Part shown: positions 7,764 to 15,554 of the stretch, in pieces | Layout: each line of letters starts with the position of its first letter | Numbering within the stretch: the first letter of the stretch is position 1 | NCBI GenBank assembly: GCA_038093515.1 | Contig: JBBPSI010000394.1 | Coordinates: 1 to 16,117 of the forward strand | From: Butyriboletus loyo | Lineage: Eukaryota; Basidiomycota; Agaricomycetes; Boletales; Boletaceae | Reading direction: 5' to 3' | DNA length: 16,117 bases | Position numbers and translations under genes: made by a program | Notes under the pieces: generated by a model | What the model saw: the letters and a program-made list of their open reading frames with translations, nothing else | What the model was told of the DNA's origin: nothing | The model's database searches: none

Positions 7764-8792
7764 TCACTGAGAAGGGGGGAAATCATGGGGGTGGTCCTTA
7801 ATATAATCTTTCAACAACTGTTTGGCATTGTTGAGGTTCTTTTCGGGTTCCCATGAGTTGTCAGCGGTGGGATATCCTTTCCATTTGACCAGGAATCAGT
7901 GGCAATTGGGAGGTCCTTTGTGTCATAAGATGGCTTCTACTTCAAACTCTTTTTCTCCACCGATAAGGTCAGGGGGTGGTTTCAGGAAATTCAGGCCATG
8001 AACATTGTTTTTGCAGTAGGGCAATAAGAGGGAAGCATGGAATATGTCATGAATTTTCCATGTTTTAGGGAGTCGGAGTTTGTATGTGATAGGGGATAGG
8101 GTGTTGATGATAATGAATGGGCCTTCTCTCTTTGGGGCGAATTTTGGGTTCTCGATTTGTCAATGAAGGTTTCTTGCTTCTAGCCAAACTTTATCACCTT
8201 TTAAGAAGGGAGAGAAGGAGTGTGTGTTCCAAGATTTCATCGTCTGTTGGGCAAGGGCATGGGCTGCTAGTGCTTTGTTTCGTGCTGCTGTGAGTTGTTT
8301 CAAACATTCTTCAACAGCTGGAAGGTTCGTTTCAGAGATAATGGTGGGAAAAGGACGGGGTTCATACCCCATCATTAAGAAGAACAGAGATTTCCCTGTA
8401 ACTGAATGGGGGCAGTGATTGTGTGTAAATTTGGCATGGGTGATGTTATCTGCCCAGGTGGATGGGTTATTTCCGCAAAAGATGTGAAGGTATGTTTCAA
8501 CTTCCTGGTTAACTCTCTCTGTTTCTCTGTCTGTCTGGGGGTGGTATGCAGTTGAGAGGGAGAGGTTGTATCCTAGGAGCTTTCTGAGTTCCTTTGCGAA
8601 GGCAGAGGCAAACTGAGGGCCTCTGTCAGAGATTAGCTTGTCGTATAATCCAAATCTGGCATATACTTTCAATAAAAAGAGGGAAGCGATTCCTGAGGAG
8701 TCCATGGTTTTCTTGGTAGGGCATAGAATTACCCCCTTAGTAAGCCCATGGTTGACCACAACCAATAGGGTATCAAAGCCATCAGCTGTCAG
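7764..8792 (-). pseudogene. pol: Element B pol part 3: integrase core and chromodomain
   Basis: This continues integrase after LTR D2. SDRGPQF carries the second catalytic Asp, and HPQTDRETERVNQE keeps the Glu. A C-terminal KREGPF/LLPY segment leads into a chromodomain (FLVKWKGYP...SWEPEKNL, about 7895-7830). TGA stops at 8160-8162, 7923-7925 and 7896-7898 share one frame, and relatives carry Arg at or near these sites. The frame ends at TGA 7764-7766, where ORF3 already overlaps. An Asp usual in VVVDHGL is Asn here. Confidence 0.88.
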
Positions 8793-9218
8793 TGTTATGG
8801 TAGTGGTGTACTTTTTCCTTCCTCTACCACTCGGACTACTTCACTCGCCTAGTCTTTTACTAGTGCCCTTTGAGTGGTAGGAGCCGCTTTAGCTTAGTCA
8901 TTACTTCTCGTGCACGGATGCACTTTCCTTCATACTCCGGAATCTTCTGGAATCTTCCTTCCTCATTTGTAGTTTCCTTCTCGCGATTCAATTAGGAACA
9001 TGGTCTGTGCACAGACTCCAGTAGTATAAAGACCCGGTCTTTACACCCTGTACAGTATCTAGTTCTACGCAGATACCTGCTAGCAATTAGTTCACTTCCA
9101 GACTCTTAGTGTGCGCACTAAGACATAGTCTGAGACTTCGCCCAGAACCGTCTTCAGAGTCTCGAGGCCACTCCAGAGTGCCTCCTCGCTGTTCTGATTG
9201 TTAGCGCCCAGCATAACA
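8793..9218 (+). mobile_element. Solo LTR D2 (426 bp, plus strand)
   Basis: It starts TGTTATGGTA and ends AGCATAACA, flanked by a perfect 5-bp duplication GTCAG (8788-8792 and 9219-9223). It is the same family as D1 but in the opposite orientation with a different duplication, so it is an independent insertion. It splits the element B integrase just after the ITDLP segment; the frame is continuous once the LTR and one duplication are removed. An inverted repeat (TCTTAGTG 9104-9111, CACTAAGA 9116-9123) corresponds to the 18-bp palindrome of D1. Confidence 0.94.
9002..9043 (+). promoter_or_regulatory. LTR D2 core promoter: GGTCTGTGCACA, TATA and overlapping palindrome
   Basis: GGTCTGTGCACA lies at 9002-9013, within the perfect 12-bp palindrome TCTGTGCACAGA. 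TATAAA begins at 9025, 23 bp after the first G. TAAAGACC (9027-9034) and GGTCTTTA (9036-9043) form a palindrome overlapping the TATA box. Confidence 0.65.
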
Positions 9219-9723
9219 GTCAGAGGGAGATCGGTGATGAGATCACAGGAGATCTGTTGGAATGTCTGCAAGGCAGAGGAGGGGATCAGAGTCAAGGGGG
9301 GGGTTGTTGGGTGAGTATTGGCTTTGTTCTGTTGACAGGCTGCGCATCCTTCAACATATTCCCAGACAAAAGCGGCAAGACCAGGCCACCAGTATTTGGA
9401 AGCGACCAGTTAATGGGTTTTCAGGTATCCTGGATGGCCTGCTGTTGGGTGATCATGGTGTTGTTCAAGCACAGTTTTGCGAAGGTCTGTAGGGATGTAG
9501 ACCCGCTCCTGATACGTAAGGATGCCAGCATCAAATTTCCAATCAGAAAGTTGAGATCTGAATTTCTGGGAAATTGTTCCTTCTATTGCTTGGAGGGAAT
9601 CAATGACAAGGGGGTTGGAAGAGGAGGAGGAAGTGATGTGATCTCATAGTTCAGTGTCAAAGAGGGTGGTGGGAAGGAGGGTGACATTATCATTATCAGT
9701 GTCAGTGGAGGGGATGAGGTTGG
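9219..9723 (-). pseudogene. pol: Element B pol part 2: integrase N-terminal zinc domain and start of catalytic core
   Basis: Between LTR C and LTR D2 the minus strand encodes the acidic linker and TLLP segment that follow RNase H, the HHCC module (His in EQHHDHPTAGYPGYLKTH, Cys in EGCAACQ), and the first integrase core strand with Asp in SCDLITDLP. Stops are TGA at 9644-9646 (an expected Arg) and TAA at 9410-9412. The frame equals that of RNase H to the right across LTR C and that of the integrase core to the left across LTR D2. Confidence 0.87.
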
Positions 9724-10543
9724 TGTTACAGTTTTACCCCTAAGCGTACCCCGCCACTCGTTTTCCCCACGCTTACGCGTCCCCGCCGCCCCTGCCGCCT
9801 TGCGATGCCGCCCATCGCCCGCCCCTTAGTCGCCTAGTGGACGTTATCCACTTCCCCGGTTGCTCCTGCGAGTCTCTGTGCCGTTGCACGAGATAGCCCC
9901 TGTCTTCTTGCCCCGTCGGGCCGGACCTTCAGCTGAGCTGTCGCGTTCCCTTTTCTTGACCAATGACATTTCTTACATCATGTGACTAGCACGTGACTAG
10001 ATTACGACGCGTCAGTACCTTCGCGTCGAGACCCGTATCCAAGGGCTCCGCCGTTCGCGCACCCTTCGCCCTGTGGGGCCGGCCTCATGGACATCGTCAC
10101 TTCACGTTCAGCACTTCTCATTCGCTGACGATGTCGCCATCTTACTCGGAGCTTCGCTCCCTCGTTACCGGCACTTTGCCGCTTCTTCTTTCGACGCTAT
10201 GACTCGGACGGACTCATAGCCCTTTGCCCTCGCTGCCACGCACAGCTCGGTCTGTGCACGATACCCCACAGTATATAAGATCGTACTTAGAGTAGTACGA
10301 GTTCTTTAGCTAATTCTACGCATCTATCCAGTGCATAGTAATCTAGCATTATACCCATCTCTTGCCGATAAAGCCGATAAGAGCCTGCTCGATCTCGTCT
10401 GGTCGCCACCACACAAGATCTCGCCGACACTTGCTTTGCAAGACACCCGATAGCGTCGTTCACGCGAGTCGGCACTTTCCTTATTAGGCTCGAGCCCCTA
10501 GTCAAGTGCTCGCTGCTAGTTATTGTGCGCTATCAGCGTAACA
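9724..10543 (+). mobile_element. Solo LTR C (820 bp), CpG-rich
   Basis: It starts TGTTACAGTT and ends AGCGTAACA, flanked by a perfect 5-bp duplication GTTGG (9719-9723 and 10544-10548). Orientation follows the promoter at 10249-10278. It is strikingly CpG-rich: I count 15 CG dinucleotides in 9730-9842, while the element B sequence around it has few. It sits in the RNase H/integrase linker of element B, just after the ALS motif, and its removal with one duplication restores the frame. Short open frames inside it have no recognisable product. High CpG suggests the youngest insertion here. Confidence 0.94.
10249..10300 (+). promoter_or_regulatory. LTR C core promoter: GGTCTGTGCACG, TATA and inverted repeat
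   Basis: GGTCTGTGCACG at 10249-10260 and TATATAAG from 10272, 23 bp start to start. GCACAG at 10241 region (in CGCACAG just upstream) pairs with CTGTGC. TCGTACT (10281-10287) and AGTACGA (10294-10300) form an inverted repeat with a 6-nt loop. Confidence 0.65.
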
Positions 10544-12692
10544 GTTGGGTTGTCAAGATAATGCATCAGGGGCTGAGAGATCCTTTCCTGGTACATGGGT
10601 CATCTTTAGATCAAAGTCTGCAAGGTCCAGAAGCCATTGTGCTTGGCGTCGGTTCAGCTTCTGCGGTTGTCAGAAGTATGTAAGGTTCTTGTGATCGGTA
10701 AAGACATTTACTGGGTATTGAGATCCTTGGAGATAATGGCACCATGTTTTCAGGGCTCTGATTACTGCAAGGAGTTCTCAATCATAGATATCATAGTTTC
10801 GTTTTGCTAGGGAGAAGGTTTGAGAAAGGTAGGTGCAGGGGTACCATTCTCTATTGGCATCAGTCTGCAAAAGAACCCCTCCTGAGGTGTGTTTTGAAGC
10901 ATTGGTGGTTATTGCGAATGGCCTGGCCAGGTCAGGCATGGTGAGGACTGGTTCTGAGAGGAATATATTCTTGAGGGTGGTGAAGGCGATTTGTTGACAT
11001 TCGAGCCATTCCCATGCTTGCATCTTCTTCGTCAAATCCAGGAGGGGTCGGGCGATATCAGAATAATGGGGGATAAATTGTTAATAGAAATTGGTGAATC
11101 CTAGGAAGGATCGCACATCTTTGACCTTTTGGGGTGTCAGCCATTCTGAAATCCCTTTCAACTTTACTGGGTCCATTGCTACCTGTCCTGGTTTGATGAT
11201 CATTCCAAGGTATTCAACTTCCTTCGTGGCGAAATTGCATTTTTCTAATTTGAGACATAGATCAAGTTCTTTCATTTGTTGGAGGACTTGTTGGGTTCTT
11301 TCTTGATGGGTTTCTTCATCAGGGGAGAAGATGAGGATGTTGTCCATGTAAATTACAAGCCATCCTTCTGTGATGAGGTCTCTGAACAAGTCATTCATAA
11401 ATTTTGGAATGTAGGGGGAGAGTTGGAAAGTCCGAAAAACATTACTGTCGGTTCAAAAAGTCCTTTGTGAGTGATGAAGGCAGCTTTCCATTGATCTCCA
11501 TCCTTGATTTGCACATTGTTATATCCCCATTGAACATCAAACTTGGTAAAGACCTTGGCATCTTTAAGTTTATCGACAAGGTCAGATATTAGGGGGAGGG
11601 GGTATGCATCTTTGATTGTATGTTCATTGACATATCTGTAATCTTGGCAGGGGCAAAGTCCTCCATCCTTCTTCTTGATGAAAAAGAAGGGCGATGCTTG
11701 TGGGGATTTAGAGGGTCAGATTTTTCCTGTTCACAGGTTTTCTTCTAAAAAGTCTTCTGTTGCCTTTCTCTCCTCAGGGTTCAATGGATAGATCTTTGAG
11801 ACTTTCGGGACAAATGTTTCATTGAGGTGGATCACATGGTCGTATGGTCGGGATGGGGGTATATGATCTGTGGCTTCTTTTGAGAAGATTTTGCTGAATT
11901 CTTTGTACTATTTTGGAAGGGTTGGCTTTGTTTTGTTTTGTTTAGCTTCCTGTGCTAGTTTTGTGGAGGTGGTGAAGATGCGAATTTGTTTTGCCTTGGG
12001 GGTATTTGGAAAGTACCGAACACATTTCTTAAGTACTCAATTGAGAGAGTATTGTCATTTGGCTTTTTCTGTGAATGTTTTGGGGGGTTGGTACTTGCAG
12101 AAGTCGAAGATCTTTTCTTGTTGAACATAGTCAATGTTGATATGTCCAGGAATGTTGAACTTCTTTTCTGGTTTTGAGTTCTTTGAGAGATAGGTCCCTT
12201 GTTTCGACGTATGCGAGAAATATAGATCTAGGAATTTGTCTTTTGATTTGTCGATGGTAATGGTCTTCTTTTTCCAGTCAATGATGGGGTTGCTTGCTTT
12301 CAACCAGGGGATCCCAAGAATTATGTTTTATTTGCCACAATGCATGACATAGAATTTCATTTTCTGTACCACATCCCCTATTTTGAAATAGAGGGAGATG
12401 GTGAATCAGATGTTGCCATTTTTGTTTCTTGTTTGATTGACATTTTGTATGGGAATGGGGGTGGGGAGTCGTTCTCAAGGTAGTCAATGTTTCTTGATGA
12501 AGTTCCCCCAGTTGATGCATGAGACATCTGCTCCTGAGTCAATGAGGGCGGAGGTTTCAACAATTTTTAGTGCTTCATTTGGATTGATTAACTGAGCTGA
12601 GACTTTTATTGAACATTTCTCTGAGTCAGCTAGTATTACAGGGGTGCATGATATGGAATGGGAGGGGACTTGCATCGATCAAGGCCTCTGTT
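10544..12692 (-). pseudogene. pol: Element B pol part 1: protease, reverse transcriptase and RNase H
   Basis: Protease shows ALIDSGADVSC (catalytic DSG, about 12535-12505) and later IPWLKASNPIIDW. RT has the PPTFQ...MNDLF region and the catalytic loop YMDN at 11339-11350 (last Asp of YxDD is Asn). RNase H has TTNASKH, where the first catalytic Asp is Asn (codon at 10901-10903), then YDIYD-stop-ELLAV (TGA 10778-10780) and FTDHKNL. ALS-stop-QPN closes it (TGA 10553-10555). There are several other stops, and a one-base deletion in an A run near 11401-11406 (codon run after TFQ). Gag and pol frames are related by -1 at the TAG (12693-12695) after a run of five T. Confidence 0.85.
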
Positions 12693-12861
12693 CTAAAAAT
12701 CCTCTTCCCAGTTGATGAGAAGGTCTTTGAGGGTTGAAGCTTTGCCAACTTGCAGGGTTTCTTCGTCCTCTTCATCATCACTTTCTACTTCAACCAGCCA
12801 GGAACCTCTTTCTCTGCTCTCCTCACCTTCTTTTCAGGTTCTTCTTTGGGCAGTTCCGAGA
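12693..12861 (-). pseudogene. gag: Element B gag, 3' fragment (end of zinc knuckle and acidic tail)
   Basis: This fragment starts with the last part of the CCHC knuckle: its fourth Cys codon is at 12850-12852, followed by Pro and Lys. After a frameshift near 12830, an acidic segment (about EVESDDEEDEETLQ) runs to TAG at 12693-12695. The rest of the knuckle lies 1.5 kb to the right, beyond the Tc1/mariner insertion. Confidence 0.8.
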
Positions 12862-12863
12862 TA

Positions 12864-14364
12864 CATCACTCAAAAAACTGTCCACATGTTTGCATATTTT
12901 ACATTAAATATCACTCAACGCAATAACCCCTGATCCTAACCCTATGTGGTGGGTGTATGAAATATGGTACCTACCCCTGGCCTGCTATTGGCCCCGGAAT
13001 CAGGTAATATGGATATGGTTTGATGGAATGTCAGCTATTCTAAAATGACATGTCATGCAGACAGTTTTTTGACTTTAAGTTTTGATCACATATATTAGAC
13101 CCACATATATAAACCCCATCTTCCTATGTTTATTTTCTCACCATTACCATGAAATCCATTTCCACCTTGCTAAGACAAAATATTATCTCTCTCTCCTCTC
13201 TTGGCCTTTCAACTAGGAAGATTGCCTCCCAGACTGGCCTAGGGAAGTCTACTGTGGCTAGGGTACTCCAAGAGATCCAACCTGACAAGGAGAAGCTTCA
13301 TGCTGGCCATCCTTCTAAGCTTACTCCTACCAACAAATGTGTTATTGTCCAGCAAATCATTACTGGCAAGGCTAAAAATGCAGTCCAGGCTACAAATTTC
13401 ATCAGTGCCATCATTGAACCTCCCATACCCTCACATACAGTGAGAAAAGACCTCAAGGAGGGTGCATTTAAAGGCTGTGATGAAGAAGAAGAAGAAATGT
13501 CTTCTTCCAATCAGCCTTAGAAAAAGATGATTTGCCTTTGCTCTCAAGTATCAATAAGGACTGGAAGAGGATTATTTGGTCAGATGAGACCAAAATAAAT
13601 AGAATTGGGTCAGATGGACAGGAGTGTATGTGTGGAAAAAGAAGAGAGAGAGCCTAACTGCCAGAGAGGTTAAAGGTACAGTCAAGTTTGGAGCAAGTTT
13701 CCTAATGGTATAGGGTTCAATGGAGTGGGGGATTTAAGTGAGGTTGAGGGGAGGATGGATGGTGAACAGTATGTGTAAATTCTAGAGGAAGAATTGCTAT
13801 AACACATGGAGAAATCTGGAATTTCTCAACATGATATCATTTTTCAGCAGAATAATGATCCCAAACATACCTCCAAAAGAGCCCAGAATTGGTTTGAGGA
13901 CCAAGGAATCAAGCTTCTGGATTGGCCTGCACAATCTCCAGACCTCAACCCCATTGAACACACTTGGAATCACCTCAAAAGATGTCTCTCAGCTTATAAT
14001 AGTGTTCCTACAGGAGTTCATCAATTATGGGAAAGGGTGGTGGTAGGGTGGGAGAATATTTCTGTGGAACAGTGTCACAAATGGATAAAAAGCATGCCTA
14101 GAAGAGTTGAAGCAGTTATCAAGGCCAAGGGAGCTCATACCAAATGCTAGATAGTGGAACTTTTGTAAAGTCAAAAAACTGTCTGCATGACCTGTAATTT
14201 CCATCAAACCTTATCTATATTACCTGATTACTGGGCCGATAGAATGCCAAGAGCAGGTACCTTATTTCATACACCCACTGCTTAGGGTTAGGATCAGGGG
14301 TTATTGCATTGAGTGATATTTAATGTAAAACATGCAAACATGTGGTCAGTTTTTTGAGCCACTG
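12864..14364 (+). mobile_element. Tc1/mariner-type DNA transposon (1501 bp), inactive
   Basis: Long terminal inverted repeats, left 12864-13077 and right 14166-14364, begin CATCACTCAAAAAACTG (left) and CAGTGGCTCAAAAAACTG (right, reversed); a ~20-bp indel separates their inner parts. A TA duplication flanks it (12862-12863 and 14365-14366), as for the Tc1/mariner superfamily. Each end holds an inner, oppositely oriented copy of the outer TCAAAAAACTG repeat (13054-13072 and 14171-14189). A broken transposase lies between. It sits between the Leu and Ser codons of the element B gag zinc knuckle. Confidence 0.93.
13149..14150 (+). pseudogene. Tc1-like DD34E transposase, degenerate
   Basis: The N-terminal part has a helix-turn-helix (STRKIASQTGLGKSTVARV) and a GHPSKLT linker to a second DNA-binding helix set. 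The frame shifts near 13470 (inside a GAA/AAG run); the first frame stops at 13518-13520. The catalytic core is still readable: WSDETK with the first Asp (about 13577-13594), FQQNNDPKHTS (13842-13874) and SPDLNPIEHTW (about 13934-13966). The spacing from the QQN position to Glu is 34 residues, so this is DD34E, but the second catalytic Asp (normally QQDNDPKH) is Asn. Several further stops occur between 13520 and 13806. It would have cut and pasted this transposon in the nucleus. Confidence 0.9.
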
Positions 14365-15533
14365 TAAGTGTCCTGCTTCATGGCAATTGAAGCATTTTCC
14401 TTTTCGTTGATGTTCTTCGACTTGTTCTTTAGATAGTCAGATGGAATCAACATCCATGTAGTTGGGTTCTTTCTCCTTTTGAGGTGGAGTGTAGTGCATA
14501 GGGCGCAATGGTTCTTTGTGGGAGGATCAAGAGATAACTGCATTGGCTTTGTCCCATTGCGTTTTGAAATGGATGGCTTGTTTGTACCATCCTGCCATTG
14601 TGGTTGGGGGAGTATCCATGCTGTAAATTCGGCAGGTGAGAGAGGCGTTGAGTCCTCTGGAGAAGAACTCAATGAGGGCCGCATCTTCGGTTAGTTCTGA
14701 TTGTGAAGCAGCAGTCTGAAACTCAGCGAGGTATTCTTCCAGATCCATCCTCTCTCCCTTCTTATTCTTTCCTCCTACTTTCATAGTGGTGAGTTTAGCT
14801 ATCGCCATTCCTTTCGTGTCCATGTGTTCAAAGTTCGCTTTGAAGACCTTTTTGAAGTTGCTCCATTTTCCATAGGAGGGGGAGGTTCCATTTAGAGCAG
14901 CTTGTCTGAAGATTGTTGCCCATTGGTATGCTATGCCTTTCTTCATGTATGAGAGGGCAAAGGCGATCTTGTTGTTGTCTGTATCATATAGTTCCTCATT
15001 GATGAGGAGATATGATTTGACCGTTAACAGCCATGGGTTTGATTTGTCATAGCTTCCATCGTAGTCTTCTGGTGAGCCTATCTTAAGCTCTGTCAGTTTG
15101 TATGTCAACATTCTGGGGTTTCTAAAGCTGATGGGCAAAGGACCAGGTGTGGGAGAAGGCGGTTCAGAAGGAGAAGAGGGGGATTGCGGAATAAAGAGGT
15201 CAGAGAAGGATTTAGAAATTTCTTGTGTGGTCCCTTTGTTGTCAAGCTTTGATTCTTCATCTGTAAGGTGGATGTCTGTTTCTATCTCCAATTTGGCTGA
15301 TTTGGGGGGTTCTGGTTCAGGGTCCGAGGTGATAACAGGAGGTGGGGTTCTAGGGTGGAGGTGAGTGGGTTTTCAGGATGAGGAAGGACTGGTGAAGGGT
15401 TTCTTTGGGTAGGGTTGAATGGTGGGGGTAGGACCACAGCAATGGTGGTTGTTCTTTGAGATAAGCTAGATCTTTTGTTATACTTGGACTGGGTAAGTAT
15501 GAGCGTAGACTTGGATGTAGTTCTGGGACTCAA
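14365..15533 (-). pseudogene. gag: Element B gag, 5' fragment (capsid and first half of zinc knuckle)
   Basis: The frame begins near TTG at 15533 (no ATG there; perhaps a lost ATG) with a Ser/Thr/Pro-rich N-terminus. It shifts frame around 15345-15365 into the main gag frame (15291 leftward). The capsid part has YDGSYDKSNPWLLTVKSYL and the YQWATIFRQ segment, typical of Ty3/Gypsy gag. TGA stops lie at 14527-14529 and 14437-14439, same frame. The first three zinc-knuckle ligands (CFNC and the His at 14368-14370) end this fragment, where the Tc1/mariner element is inserted. Gag would form the particle and bind element RNA. Confidence 0.85.
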
Positions 15534-15554
15534 GAGTTCTTCTAGACGTTAAGT
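15534..15554 (-). other. Element B leader between 5' LTR and gag; primer-binding site not recognised
   Basis: Only about 21 bases separate the recognisable LTR end from the first gag codon. A primer-binding site should begin here, but I see no match to a TGGTATCAGAGC-type initiator-Met site. The last bases of the LTR may lie in this stretch (ACTTAACG could be a decayed ACTTAACA). Confidence 0.4.

Larger units (their letters stand above)
6336..7786 (-). pseudogene. Element B ORF3: post-pol protein with CCHC zinc knuckle
   Basis: A frame opens with ATG at 7786-7784, overlapping the end of pol (stop 7766-7764) by 23 nt in another frame. It runs to 7274, is interrupted by solo LTR D1, and resumes in frame at 6851, ending at TGA 6338-6336, 10 bp before the polypurine tract. 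Without LTR D1 it is about 342 codons. The C-terminal half has CFTCQCLRHTHINC, an exact CX2CX4HX4C knuckle, then CPFC and a double Cys that may be a second degenerate zinc site; a Ser/His-rich stretch and an acidic tail follow. Internal stops: TGA 7571, 7385, 6762, 6591, TAA 7373, TAG 6459 (lowest coordinate of each codon). A nucleic-acid-binding role is inferred; I cannot name a family. Confidence 0.7.

Noticed and set aside
6336..7786. ORF3 as an env-like glycoprotein gene.
   Set aside because: No signal peptide, transmembrane segment or furin-type site is visible; the recognisable part is a zinc knuckle.
6857..9218. LTR D1 and D2 as the two LTRs of one element.
   Set aside because: They are in opposite orientation with different target duplications (GTGTC and GTCAG), so they are independent insertions.
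9724..10543. CpG island or promoter of a host gene.
   Set aside because: It has TG...CA ends, a perfect 5-bp duplication and an internal LTR promoter, and it interrupts a pol frame that is continuous without it.
12055..12303. Independent small gene on the minus strand.
   Set aside because: It is the protease-RT linker of element B, in the same frame as the protease segment.
12693..12701. -1 slippery site at the element B gag stop.
   Set aside because: Gag and pol are in -1 relation and five T precede TAG, but no canonical X XXY YYZ heptamer fits, so I did not annotate it.
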